DNA of 64,000 nucleotides from NCBI RefSeq assembly GCF_946893725.1, contig NZ_CAMPPE010000001.1:124001-188000 (forward strand), in the 5' to 3' direction. Positions 42,107 to 50,593 of the stretch are shown here, piece after piece. The translations under genes and the position numbers were made by a program. The number at the start of each line of letters is the position of its first letter. Position 1 is the first letter of the stretch. The stretch is from Anaerococcus sp. Marseille-Q5996. GTDB lineage: Bacteria > Bacillota > Clostridia > Tissierellales > Peptoniphilaceae. Below the pieces are notes generated by a model. The model made no database searches and was not told where the DNA came from. It was given only the letters and a program-made list of their open reading frames with translations.

Positions 42107-42697
42107 ATGACATTAAAAGGTACAAAAACAGCACAAAACCTAATCACATCATTTGTTGGTGAAAGCCAAGCAAATATGAGATACACATTTGCAGCAAAAG
42201 TTGCAAAAAAAGAAGGATACGTTCAAATTTCAAGAATATTTGAAGAAACAGCAATGAATGAAAGAGAACACGCTGCAAGATTTTTCAAATTCTTAAGAGA
42301 AGAATACAAATTAGAAGATATCGAACTTAACGAAAATTACACAAAATGGCCAGTAGTATGGCACGATACTGTTACAAACCTTCAAGGTGCTATCGATGGA
42401 GAAAATGATGAAGCAGAAAATATGTATCCATCATTTGCAGATGTTGCTGAAGAAGAAGGTTTCCCAGAAATCGCAAGTGCATTTAGAAACATCGCAAAAG
42501 TAGAAGAAGCTCACAGAGAAAGATATAAAGCATTAAAAGCTAATATAGAAAATGACAGAGTATTCAAAAAAGACGAAAAAGTTATCTGGATGTGCGGTAA
42601 CTGTGGTTTCTTAGTAGAAGCAAAAGAAGCACCAAAAATCTGCCCAGCATGTGCACACCCACAAGACTACTTCGAATTAGCAAGATTTAATTACTAA
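42107..42697 (+). CDS. rbr: Rubrerythrin
   Basis: A 196-residue non-heme iron peroxidase protecting anaerobes from peroxide. Residues 1-145 form the four-helix diiron domain with ExxH ligands in NEREHAARF and VEEAHRERY and glutamates in VGESQAN and EEEGF. Residues 160-196 form the rubredoxin domain: CGNCGF and CPACAHP, two CxxC-type pairs holding one Fe. AGGAGG precedes the ATG. A Fur/PerR-like palindrome lies about 105 bp upstream. It is followed directly by an insertion-sequence remnant with no clear terminator of its own. Confidence 0.96.
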   Translation: MTLKGTKTAQNLITSFVGESQANMRYTFAAKVAKKEGYVQISRIFEETAMNEREHAARFFKFLREEYKLEDIELNENYTKWPVVWHDTVTNLQGAIDGENDEAENMYPSFADVAEEEGFPEIASAFRNIAKVEEAHRERYKALKANIENDRVFKKDEKVIWMCGNCGFLVEAKEAPKICPACAHPQDYFELARFNY

Positions 42698-42717
42698 AAT
42701 ATCAAAAAAAGCAAACC

Positions 42718-42960
42718 TTGAACTGCACCCCAAAATCCGGAATACGGATGGAGGGGTTTTTTCTATGCCAAAATACACAAAAGAATTTAAAATTAAATTA
42801 GTACTGGAATACTTATCAGGTCAAATAGGTGGACGACCTGCAATAGCAAACAAATACAATATACCTGATAGCACTCTAGAAAACTGGATTAATAAATATA
42901 ATTCAGGAGGCTTTGATAACTTATCTAAGAAGCTAAACAATTATTGAATTTAAGTTAACT
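42718..42960 (+). mobile_element. IS3-family (IS150-like) insertion-sequence remnant, left end only
   Basis: TTGAACTGCACCCCAAAA at 42718-42735 is the kind of terminal sequence seen at IS3/IS150 ends. It is followed by the first part of orfA (42765-42947) and then breaks off. No orfB and no matching right-end repeat (TTTTGGGGTGCAGTTCA) are present. The right limit is only approximate: the mtlD fragment takes over near 42965. Probably formed by insertion followed by deletion. Confidence 0.75.
42765..42947 (+). pseudogene. IS3-family transposase OrfA, N-terminal fragment
   Basis: Sixty residues: YTKEFKIKLVLEYLSG, then IANKYNIPDSTLENWINKY, the helix-turn-helix that binds IS ends in OrfA/InsE-type proteins. 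Complete OrfA of IS150-like elements is about 95-175 residues and is followed by the DDE-carrying OrfB; neither the remainder nor OrfB is present. The stop at 42947 follows a diverged tail (KKLNNY). Not functional as a transposase. Confidence 0.85.
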
Positions 42961-42964
42961 GTAA

Positions 42965-43624
42965 TACAATATAGGCAAACCTGTCGTAGAAATTTCTGAT
43001 GATTTTGAAGCGGTTATTGAACAAGCAAAACTTGCTGATCCATCTTCAAAACCAGTAAAAGATGCAGAATACACAGATGACACAGACAAGATGCTAGAAC
43101 GTAAACTATTTTTAGTAAATGGTGCCCACGCTGCAAGCAGCTATTTTGCTTATAATAAAGGCTATAAAATGATGAATGAAGCCTTTGAAGATGAAAAAAT
43201 ATTAGCTGATGTCAAAAATCTTATGACAGAATCAGGCAATGTATTAATAAAAGAACACGGTCTAGACAAAGATGAACTAGAAAACTTTAAGGAAAGTAAG
43301 TTAAATAGATTTATAAAAACAGCTTCCCACGATACAATTGAGCGTGTAGGACGCGATCCAGTTAGAAAACTGGGAGAAAAAGATAGGCTTGTGGCTCCAG
43401 CAATAAAAGCATTTGATAACAATCTACCATTTGATTATTTGGCAAAAGCAATCGCCTATGCCTTTAAATACGATGAGCCAAGTGATGACAAAGCAGGAGA
43501 ATTAATCCAATTTGTAAATCAAAATTCAATAGAGTCAGCAATCGAAAAATATACGGGTATAAAAGAAGAGGAAAGAAAAGAATTATTTGACAAAATTGTT
43601 TCAGAATATCAAAATATTAATTAG
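42965..43624 (+). pseudogene. mtlD: Mannitol-1-phosphate 5-dehydrogenase, C-terminal fragment
   Basis: The frame resumes after a TAA at 42962 and runs IGKPVVEISDDFEAV, then ERKLFLVNGAHAASSYFAY, IERVGRDPVRKLGEKDRLV and a helical tail, matching the C-terminal half of MtlD (which oxidises mannitol-1-P to fructose-6-P). The N-terminal NAD-binding half, about 160 residues, is missing, so this is a decapitated gene. An ATG at 43091 could still give a 177-residue protein, but it has no ribosome site and would lack cofactor binding. The break coincides with the IS3 remnant. No mannitol PTS genes remain nearby. Confidence 0.88.
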
Positions 43625-43646
43625 AAATTAATATTGAGGGGGAAAA

Positions 43647-44369
43647 ATGAGAGTAATAGTAAGCAAAGATTACGATGAAATGAGTAGAAAAGCAGCAGAC
43701 TTTGTAATAAGCCTAATGCAAGACAAACCACAAATCAAATTTGGTTTAGCAACAGGATCAACACCAGAAGGGCTTTATAAAAATCTAATCGAGGCTAATA
43801 AAGAAGGTGAAATTGGTTTTAAATATGCAAGTGCAGTAAATCTTGATGAGTATGTAGGTATTGATAAGGACAATGAACAATCTTACCAATATTTTATGAA
43901 CGACAGATTATTTAACCACGTAGACATTGATAAAAGCAAAACCCACCTACCATTTGCCCCAGAAGCAGATGAAAAATATGCAAAAGAATACGATCAATTA
44001 TTAGATGAATTTGGACCACGTGATATCCAAGTTTTAGGTATAGGACCAAATGGTCATTTGGCCTTTAATGAACCAGACCAAAAACTAAACCAAAGAACAT
44101 CTATCATCAAATTATCAGATGAAACAATAAAAGCAAACTCAAGATTTTTTGATAGCGAAGAAGACGTGCCAAAATATGCAGTATCAATGGGAATGGCAGA
44201 TGCATTTAATGCAAAAACAATAGTAGTAATGGCAAGTGGAAAAAATAAACACGATGCAGTAAAAAGATTATTAGAAGAAGATAAAATCTACCCGGAATTC
44301 CCAGCAAGTTTCCTACACCTACATCCAAATGTATATTTATTTGTAGATGAAGAAGCTTACAATGGCTAA
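43647..44369 (+). CDS. nagB: Glucosamine-6-phosphate deaminase
   Basis: A 240-residue enzyme that converts glucosamine-6-P to fructose-6-P and ammonia. FGLATGSTPEGLY binds the phosphate; AVNLDEYVG carries the catalytic Asp; GIGPNGHLAFNEP carries the Asp/His catalytic region (here Asn after the Pro, as in some short NagB). Length is that of the Bacillus-type, non-allosteric NagB. GAGGGGG precedes the ATG. It links to the GlcNAc PTS at 30472; nagA is not in the window. 22 nt after the mtlD fragment, perhaps originally an operon. Confidence 0.95.
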   Translation: MRVIVSKDYDEMSRKAADFVISLMQDKPQIKFGLATGSTPEGLYKNLIEANKEGEIGFKYASAVNLDEYVGIDKDNEQSYQYFMNDRLFNHVDIDKSKTHLPFAPEADEKYAKEYDQLLDEFGPRDIQVLGIGPNGHLAFNEPDQKLNQRTSIIKLSDETIKANSRFFDSEEDVPKYAVSMGMADAFNAKTIVVMASGKNKHDAVKRLLEEDKIYPEFPASFLHLHPNVYLFVDEEAYNG

Positions 44370-44378
44370 AAAAAATCC

Positions 44379-44413
44379 TACCAGTCCACTACTTTTTGGG
44401 CTGGTATTTTTTT
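44379..44413 (+). terminator. Rho-independent terminator after nagB
   Basis: TACCAG-TCC pairs with GGG-CTGGTA (one G-T), followed by seven T. Confidence 0.88.
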
Positions 44414-44450
44414 GCTAAAATGTAGGTGAAAAATGTTTTGGAGGTTATGG

Positions 44451-45179
44451 GTGGAAAGTCAGAGATTAAAATTATTTTTTATTACTATTATTTTTATACT
44501 TTTAAGCTTTTTTGCTGTAAAATTTTTTGCTCCTTTATTTTTATTTTTAGGGATAATTATTGCTGCAATTTATTTGTTGATTAAAAACAAGGAGAAACTA
44601 ACAAAAAAAGATTTGATAGTGGCCATAATTATGTCATCTCTTGGATCACTTAATATCATTTTTATAGAAAAATCTCTTCTTGCCATTGCCTTATTTGCCA
44701 TTATTTTTATTACATATATAGGATCTGTTACAGTTTTTAAAAACTTTTTAGGTTGGGATAAGCTTTTAAGCAAAAATTGGCAAAAAAATTTGATAATTGC
44801 AACTGCAATTGGTCTGATTTTAGGATTTATAAATTTAGGAGGGGCGGAAATTAAAATAAAAGACCCAACAATCACCCCACTTCTTATTGGCCTACAAGCG
44901 GGCATCATGGAAGAAATCAGCTTTAGATTTATTTTTTATGCACTTAGCATTTATATTTTAAGAGGCAAGGAAAAATCTATTGTAGATAAAATTTTGATTT
45001 ACGCAATAATGACCCTACCCCACGCAATAGCCCATGGATTTGATATAAGAAACTTGATTGGAGCTTGGCTTGTTTTCGCAATGCCACTAGCAATCCTTCA
45101 AAAAAAATCAGACCTAACAAGTTCAATTACAACACATTTTATAATTGATTTGATTAGATTCAGCGTTTTAGGCATTTAA
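44451..45179 (+). CDS. CPBP family intramembrane metalloprotease
   Basis: A 242-residue membrane protein with about seven TM helices. CPBP motifs: Glu154-Glu155 with Arg159 in IMEEISFRF, His in LPHAIAHGF, and THFIIDLIRF as the third motif (His with Asp instead of the usual Asn). The GTG at 44451 is preferred because GGAGG at 44440-44444 is well spaced; the ATG at 44433 would lie almost at the transcript start. The family acts in prenyl-protein processing or bacteriocin immunity. Second CPBP protein in this window (the other starts at 33819); they are not close copies. Confidence 0.8.
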   Translation: MESQRLKLFFITIIFILLSFFAVKFFAPLFLFLGIIIAAIYLLIKNKEKLTKKDLIVAIIMSSLGSLNIIFIEKSLLAIALFAIIFITYIGSVTVFKNFLGWDKLLSKNWQKNLIIATAIGLILGFINLGGAEIKIKDPTITPLLIGLQAGIMEEISFRFIFYALSIYILRGKEKSIVDKILIYAIMTLPHAIAHGFDIRNLIGAWLVFAMPLAILQKKSDLTSSITTHFIIDLIRFSVLGI

Positions 45180-45205
45180 AAAGACCACTTGTGTGGTCTT
45201 TTTTA
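45180..45205. terminator. Bidirectional terminator
   Basis: AAGACCAC and GTGGTCTT around TTGT, A-run before and T-run after, serving convergent genes. Confidence 0.9.
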
Positions 45206-45207
45206 TA

Positions 45208-46440
45208 TTAAATTGCCCAGTTTCCATTTTCAAATATAGGAAACTCATCATCGTTTTTATATCCTGTTATTTTTAAATCGCTTGCTCCTACCATGAAGTC
45301 TTCGTGGATTAGGGAGTCGTTTATTCCTCTTTGCTTTAATTCGCTTTCTTCTAAGTCCGCGCCGCCTACTACATTTGTTGGATATGCTTTTCCTAATGCG
45401 AAGTGGCAGGATGCGTTTTCGTCAAATAATGTATTATAGAAAAGAATATTTGAGTTGCTAATTGGACTATCGAAAGGCACTAGGGCAATTTCTCCTAAGT
45501 TTTTGCTACCTTCATCGCTTTCTAACATTTTTGCAAGTGTATCTTTGCCTTTTTTGGCATCAAAGTCGATTACTTTTCCATTTTCGAAAGTAAAATTAAA
45601 TTCATCTATGACTACACCGTTGTAAACTAAAGGTTTTGTGGCAAAAAGTGTGCCATCTACTCCGTCATATTGTGGGGCTGTGAAAACTTCTTCTGTTGGC
45701 ATATTTGGGATAAATGGATCGCCTTTTTCATTTTTTGATCCAGCTGATGTCCAAATATGGTCTTTTGGAAGTTTTACCCAAAGATCTGTACCGTTTGATG
45801 ATTGGTAGTGTAATTTGTCAAATTGGTGGTCATTTAGGTAATTTGCTTTTTGGTTTAAGGTTTCTATGTGCTTGGTCCAATTTGCTTTTGTTTCTTCCCA
45901 AGATTCTTCTACTCGGCTAACATCTAGGATAGTTTCCCAAAGTTTTTCGTAAGCCTCATCTTCGTTTAGGTCTGGGAAGACTTTTGCCGCCCATTTTTTG
46001 GTTGGCACTGAAATTACCAGCCAGCTTACAATATCGTTCATGGAATATTTTACAAATTCTTTGGTTTTTTTGGAATTTTCCTTGATTGCTTCTGAAATTT
46101 TGGATTCATCTAGGCCGTTTAATAAGTCTGGGTCTTCGGCGTAGATTGAAATTCTGTTTGATTTTTTATTTGCTATTTGGTATTTTAATTTTTCTATTTT
46201 CCAGTCTGGAACTTCATTTAGTGTTTCTTGGTTTTGATTTTCGTAAGTTAATCTTGTAATGGCATCATCACGCCAGTCTATTGATACATTTCTGGCACCT
46301 TTTTCATAGGCTGCTTTTGTTATTAATCTTGCTAAATCTGGATTTTCTACTGGAGCATTAATCACCACATCTTCGCCAGCTTTTACATTTACTCCAAATT
46401 CGACTGCAAGTTTTGCAAAATTTTCTATTCTTTTATCCAT
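45208..46440 (-). CDS. Aminopeptidase, M29 family (AmpS/PepS-like)
   Basis: A 410-residue cytoplasmic metallo-aminopeptidase. The N-terminal NFAKLAVEFGVNVKAGEDVVI is typical. Metal ligands of the family can be placed in NMPTEEVFTAP (Glu), GEIALVP (Glu), SCHFALG (His) and HEDFMVG (His, Asp). It removes N-terminal residues from peptides, feeding amino acid fermentation, and sits divergent to pepF. GGAGGAAA precedes the ATG. Length matches family norms. Confidence 0.92.
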   Translation of the reverse strand: MDKRIENFAKLAVEFGVNVKAGEDVVINAPVENPDLARLITKAAYEKGARNVSIDWRDDAITRLTYENQNQETLNEVPDWKIEKLKYQIANKKSNRISIYAEDPDLLNGLDESKISEAIKENSKKTKEFVKYSMNDIVSWLVISVPTKKWAAKVFPDLNEDEAYEKLWETILDVSRVEESWEETKANWTKHIETLNQKANYLNDHQFDKLHYQSSNGTDLWVKLPKDHIWTSAGSKNEKGDPFIPNMPTEEVFTAPQYDGVDGTLFATKPLVYNGVVIDEFNFTFENGKVIDFDAKKGKDTLAKMLESDEGSKNLGEIALVPFDSPISNSNILFYNTLFDENASCHFALGKAYPTNVVGGADLEESELKQRGINDSLIHEDFMVGASDLKITGYKNDDEFPIFENGNWAI

Positions 46441-46531
46441 AATTTCCTCCTTGTGTCATTATACCTTTAGGATTTTTATGGTAAAATAAAATACATATAA
46501 TTGTATAAATAATTATTTAAGGAAGGTAATC

Positions 46532-48331
46532 ATGAAAAAAAGACATGAAGTTAATATAAATGAAACTTGGGCTATAGAAGAACTTTTTGAAAGTGATGAA
46601 GTTTTTTTAGCAAGCCTTAATGAGCTTAAAAACCTAGCTGATGATTTTGCAAATAAATACAAATCTTTAAATTCATCAGAAGAAATTTTTGAAGCTTTAG
46701 AAGCTTATAGCGAAATTGCCGCATTAACTGATAGATTGGGGACTTTTGCAAGTATCACAACAGAAGTTGATACATCTGATGATAAGGTTATGAAAAGATT
46801 TGCTAATTTTGTAAACGAAATGAGTAAGATCGATGCAAATCTAAGCTTTTTTGAATCTATGCTTTCTAAGGCTGATAAAAATTTATTAGAAGAGGCCAAG
46901 AAAAACCATCCAGAATATAAATATTACTTAGAAAGAGTAATTGAAAACTCAAAATATTTGTTATCTGATGAAACAGAAAAAGTTTTGGCAAATCTTGTGC
47001 CAACCTTTGATGCATCATACAAATCTTATGCAGACATCCGTTATGGAGATATGGCCTTTGAAGATTTTACCTATGAAGGCGAAGAAATAATCTTAAATCA
47101 CAACACCTTTGAAGAATTTTTAGAAGCAGATCCTAGGGATGATTTGCGCCGTGATGCCTTTAAAAGATACCACGATGTTTTAAGAAAATACCAAAATTCA
47201 GATGCATCTGTTTATCTAACCCATGTTGAAAATGAAAAACGCCTTTCAGACATTAGAGGCTACGATTCAGTTTTTGATTATTTATTGTCACGCCAAGATG
47301 TAGATAAAGAAATTTATGACAACCACATCGATACAATAATGGCAGAACTTGCTCCTCATATGAGAAAGTATGCAAAAATTATTCAAAAAATCTATGGCTT
47401 AGATGAAATGACCTATGCTGATTTAAAACTATCTATAGATCCAGATTACGAACCAGAAGTATCTATTGACCAAGCTCGTGCCTATATAGTTGAAGGACTT
47501 TCAAATCTTGGTGAAGAATATGTAGAAGTTTTAAACCGTGCTTTTGATCAAAGATGGATTGACTATGCTCAAAATATAGGTAAAAGAACAGGTGCTTTTG
47601 CAGCAGGACCTTATGGATCACATCCATTTATCATGACAACTTATAATAACAAAATGAGCCAAGTAATGACTCTTGCCCATGAACTAGGCCATGCAGGACA
47701 ATTTTATTATTCAAATAACAATCAAAATGCTTTAAACAACGATATGTCCATGTATTTTGTAGAGGCACCATCAACCGCAAATGAAATTACCATGGAAAGA
47801 TTTTTACTAAATAAGGCAAAAGATGACCGCGAAAAACTTTGGGTTTTATCAACAATGATTTCAAAAACCTACTACCACAACTTTGTAACCCACTTTATAG
47901 AAGCAGCATTCCAAAGAGAAGTTTATAGAAAAGTGGAAGCTAACGAAAACCTAAATACAGATGATTTGAACAAATTATTTACAGAAACTTTAGAAGAATT
48001 TTGGGCAGACTCTGTAAAACTTGTTGATGGGGCAGAGCTAACATGGATGCGTCAACCACACTACTACATGGGACTTTATCCTTACACATATTCAGCTGGG
48101 CTTACAGTAGGAACAATCATTTCTGACAATATTTTAAATGGAGATGAAAAAGACCGTGAAAATTGGATTGAAGTTTTAAAACTAGGTGGGTCAATGGGAC
48201 CAATTGAACTTGCAAATGCAGCAGGAGTTGATATGACAAATACAAAGGCAATTTCTGAAACAGTTGCATTTATAGGTTCATTAATCGATCAAATAGATGA
48301 ATTAGCAAAAAAATTAGGAATGTATAAATAA
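46532..48331 (+). CDS. pepF: Oligoendopeptidase F (M3B metallopeptidase)
   Basis: A 599-residue cytoplasmic peptidase cutting oligopeptides of about 7-17 residues. The zinc motif HELGH starts at His383 (TLAHELGHAGQ), with the third ligand Glu in APSTANEITMERF. The mainly helical N-terminal half (1-200) closes over the active cleft. AAGGAAGG precedes the ATG. Its stop overlaps the start of the M20 gene (TAATG), so two peptide-degrading enzymes are translationally coupled. Full length for PepF (about 600). Confidence 0.95.
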   Translation: MKKRHEVNINETWAIEELFESDEVFLASLNELKNLADDFANKYKSLNSSEEIFEALEAYSEIAALTDRLGTFASITTEVDTSDDKVMKRFANFVNEMSKIDANLSFFESMLSKADKNLLEEAKKNHPEYKYYLERVIENSKYLLSDETEKVLANLVPTFDASYKSYADIRYGDMAFEDFTYEGEEIILNHNTFEEFLEADPRDDLRRDAFKRYHDVLRKYQNSDASVYLTHVENEKRLSDIRGYDSVFDYLLSRQDVDKEIYDNHIDTIMAELAPHMRKYAKIIQKIYGLDEMTYADLKLSIDPDYEPEVSIDQARAYIVEGLSNLGEEYVEVLNRAFDQRWIDYAQNIGKRTGAFAAGPYGSHPFIMTTYNNKMSQVMTLAHELGHAGQFYYSNNNQNALNNDMSMYFVEAPSTANEITMERFLLNKAKDDREKLWVLSTMISKTYYHNFVTHFIEAAFQREVYRKVEANENLNTDDLNKLFTETLEEFWADSVKLVDGAELTWMRQPHYYMGLYPYTYSAGLTVGTIISDNILNGDEKDRENWIEVLKLGGSMGPIELANAAGVDMTNTKAISETVAFIGSLIDQIDELAKKLGMYK

Positions 48332-49632
48332 TGTATAAAAAGAAAGTTCAAGAACTTTTTGATTATACAGTAGATATCCGCAGGAAAATCCACGAAAACC
48401 CCGAACTTTCGGGCCAGGAAGAAAAAACTGTAGAACTTGTAAAAAAAGAATTAAAAGAAATTGGTATAGACTTTGTAGACGTAAATAAGGGCGGAGTCTT
48501 AGGATTTATAGAAGGAAATCAAAAAAGTGATAATCCTAAAACCATAATCCTAAGAGCTGACCTTGATGCACTTCCCTTTGAAGAAACAGAAAAAAACCTA
48601 AAAAACAACCGACTAGTAAAAAGCAAAAATCCTGGAGTTATGCATGCTTGCGGCCATGATGGACATACAGCCATGCTCTTAACTGCGGCTAAAATTTTAA
48701 ATGAAAATAAGGATGATTTTGCTGGTAGAATTATTTTATGCTTTGAACGTGGTGAAGAATTTGGTTTGAATTATAAATATTTAATGGCATATTTGGGTAA
48801 GAATGAAGTGGATATTGATTCTAGTTTTGCCATCCACGTTTCCCCAGAATATGAATCTGGTGTTATGGCCATAAAATCTGGCGGGATAAATGCTGGAGCA
48901 ATGATGTATGATGTTACTATAAAAGGTGAAAGTGGTCATGGATCTCGTCCTTATATGGCAAATAATCCTTTGGATTGCTTTGTAGATATTTATAACGAAT
49001 TAAAATCCTTACGCATGAACAAATTTTCCCCATTTGAGCCAATGACTTATTCAATAGGCGCGGTTGAAATGGGCAATCAATTTAATCAAATACCTGATAA
49101 ATTAAGGTTTAAGGGTAGTGTTAGATTTTTTGACCGTAAAGAAGTAGGTTATAAATTTTACAGAGAATTCCAATCCCTTATTATAAATAAGGTAAAATCT
49201 CACAATTGTAGGGTGGTTTTTAATGAATACACCAGACCACATTTTCCAATAATTAATGATGAAAAATTGGCAAATCTTGCTAAAAATGTAATGACAGATG
49301 AGCTGGGTGAAGATTATATAGCAAATGCAAATCCATCTATGGGTTCAGATTCCTTTGCCATTTATACGGCCCAATGGCCAGGACTTTACCTGATGCTTGG
49401 AATAAAAAATGAAGAATTTGGATCAGGAGCAGCTCTTCACAGCAGCAAATTTGATTTGGATGAAAACGCATTAAAAAACGGAGTGGCAGCTACTGTTAGG
49501 TATGTGGTAGAATATCTAAATAGTGATATAAAACTAGAATATGGTCCTTATAAGAATAATATTAAAGGCTTATTTATAGAAGAAAATAGGTCACAAGAAG
49601 AAATTGAGGAGATTTATGACGACATCGCGTAA
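48331..49632 (+). CDS. M20-family amidohydrolase/peptidase
   Basis: A 433-residue zinc amidohydrolase of the IAA-amino-acid hydrolase/aminoacylase branch. RRKIHENPELSGQE is the classical opening; metal ligands lie in HACGHDGHTAM, FERGEEFG and HVSPEYESG, with GESGHGSRP beginning the dimerisation domain (about 190-300). Family members hydrolyse N-acyl amino acids or small peptides. It overlaps both pepF (1 nt) and the FNT gene (17 nt). The C-terminal 40 residues (EYGPYKNNIKG and an acidic tail) extend beyond typical family members. Confidence 0.9.
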   Translation: MYKKKVQELFDYTVDIRRKIHENPELSGQEEKTVELVKKELKEIGIDFVDVNKGGVLGFIEGNQKSDNPKTIILRADLDALPFEETEKNLKNNRLVKSKNPGVMHACGHDGHTAMLLTAAKILNENKDDFAGRIILCFERGEEFGLNYKYLMAYLGKNEVDIDSSFAIHVSPEYESGVMAIKSGGINAGAMMYDVTIKGESGHGSRPYMANNPLDCFVDIYNELKSLRMNKFSPFEPMTYSIGAVEMGNQFNQIPDKLRFKGSVRFFDRKEVGYKFYREFQSLIINKVKSHNCRVVFNEYTRPHFPIINDEKLANLAKNVMTDELGEDYIANANPSMGSDSFAIYTAQWPGLYLMLGIKNEEFGSGAALHSSKFDLDENALKNGVAATVRYVVEYLNSDIKLEYGPYKNNIKGLFIEENRSQEEIEEIYDDIA

Positions 49633-50278
49633 ACGCACTTATGACTACAAATCAATAATTTATGCCATCATGGGTGGTGTAATGGTTGGTTTTGGTGGAA
49701 CAGTTTTATTATCTGTAGATAACCCTTACTTAGGAGCGTTTTTATTTGCTGGAGCTCTTTTTATAATTTTAAGTTTAAAATATAGTTTATTTACAGGAAT
49801 GGTAGGATATCTTTTCTACTATGATAAAAAAGAGTACACTAAAAAATTATTTATAGCTCTAATAGGAAATTTGATAGGAACCTTTGTAATAGCTATGCTC
49901 ATTCGCCAGACAAGGTTTGGCCCGGCCTTAATAGCCCAGGCCCAGCTAAAAACCGGGGTAAAGTTAAACGATAGCCCCCAATCATTATTTATACTGGCAT
50001 TTTTCTGTAATATGTTTGTTACAAACGCAGTTCACCAATTTAAATACAACCGCTACCAGGTAGGAAAATACTTAGCGATATTTATTTCAATCATGACCTT
50101 TGTACTATCAGGATTTGAACATAGTATTGCAGATAGCTTTTTCTTCTTTTTAGCAGGAGAATTTAACCTACTAGCCCTAAGAAATTTCTTTTTAATCCTA
50201 TTAGCAAATATCCTAGGTGGCCTAGTCATACCGACCCTGTCACTTATGTATGATGAACCATTTAGCCTTGCTGGTTAG
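49616..50278 (+). CDS. Formate/nitrite transporter (FNT) family channel
   Basis: A 220-residue, six-TM protein. The FNT fingerprints CNMFVTNAVHQF, GKYLAIFISI (conserved Lys) and LSGFEHSIADSFFF are clear; the central His169 in FEHS matches the pore histidine of FocA. It would pass formate, acetate/lactate, nitrite or hydrosulfide. It is shorter than most FNT proteins (250-280). The ATG at 49616 has GAGGAG 5 nt upstream inside the M20 gene; the earlier TTG at 49604 is rejected. Coupling to an amidohydrolase suggests that it may export a carboxylate released by that enzyme; inference. Confidence 0.82.
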   Translation: MTTSRKRTYDYKSIIYAIMGGVMVGFGGTVLLSVDNPYLGAFLFAGALFIILSLKYSLFTGMVGYLFYYDKKEYTKKLFIALIGNLIGTFVIAMLIRQTRFGPALIAQAQLKTGVKLNDSPQSLFILAFFCNMFVTNAVHQFKYNRYQVGKYLAIFISIMTFVLSGFEHSIADSFFFFLAGEFNLLALRNFFLILLANILGGLVIPTLSLMYDEPFSLAG

Positions 50279-50305
50279 AAACAATTATTGAATAAAAATG
50301 CAAAT

Positions 50306-50346
50306 AAAACTCATAGGTTAGAAATTAATCCTATGAGTTTTTTGTT
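50306..50346 (+). terminator. Rho-independent terminator of the pepF operon
   Basis: AAAACTCATAGG and CCTATGAGTTTT pair around a 12-nt loop; T-run follows. The remaining bases to the gltX promoter are AT-rich; I see no gene there. Confidence 0.88.
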
Positions 50347-50460
50347 TTTTATAATATTTTATAAACATCATATATAGTATGAAATCGCAGCTTGGTATGT
50401 GGATGAAAATCTATAAAGTATAGAGAAGAAAATTTATTTTAAGAAAATTGATTGACAAAG

Positions 50461-50489
50461 TTGATTTTTGGAGTATATCGTGTTATACT
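50461..50489 (+). promoter_or_regulatory. Promoter of the gltX operon
   Basis: TTGATT (50461-50466), 17-bp spacer, TATACT (50484-50489) with an extended TG. A consensus TTGACA at 50452-50457 is 26 bp from this -10, too far to be its partner. Confidence 0.6.
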
Positions 50490-50507
50490 TTAATAAGTCA
50501 AGTATGG

Positions 50508-50530
50508 AAGGGAGTGTTATGCACTCCCTT
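50508..50530 (+). other. Strong hairpin in the gltX leader
   Basis: AAGGGAGTG and CACTCCCTT form a perfect 9-bp stem with a 5-nt loop about 12 nt after the predicted transcript start. The following TTTCATTATC is a weak T-tract, so it could be an attenuator, an mRNA-stabilising 5' hairpin, or a small terminated RNA. No T-box core is present between it and gltX. Confidence 0.55.
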
Positions 50531-50593
50531 TCATTATCTAAAATTAGTAAAAATTTTTAAAATTTGAAAAAGTTTGACAAAAAAGGAGTTAAG

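Noticed and set aside
43091-43624. A free-standing 177-residue protein
   Set aside because: Sequence homology continues upstream of its ATG to about 42965 and there is no ribosome site; it is the C-terminal part of a broken mtlD.
50452-50489. TTGACA at 50452 as the -35 of gltX
   Set aside because: 26 bp from the TATACT, too far; TTGATT at 50461 has the correct 17-bp spacing.
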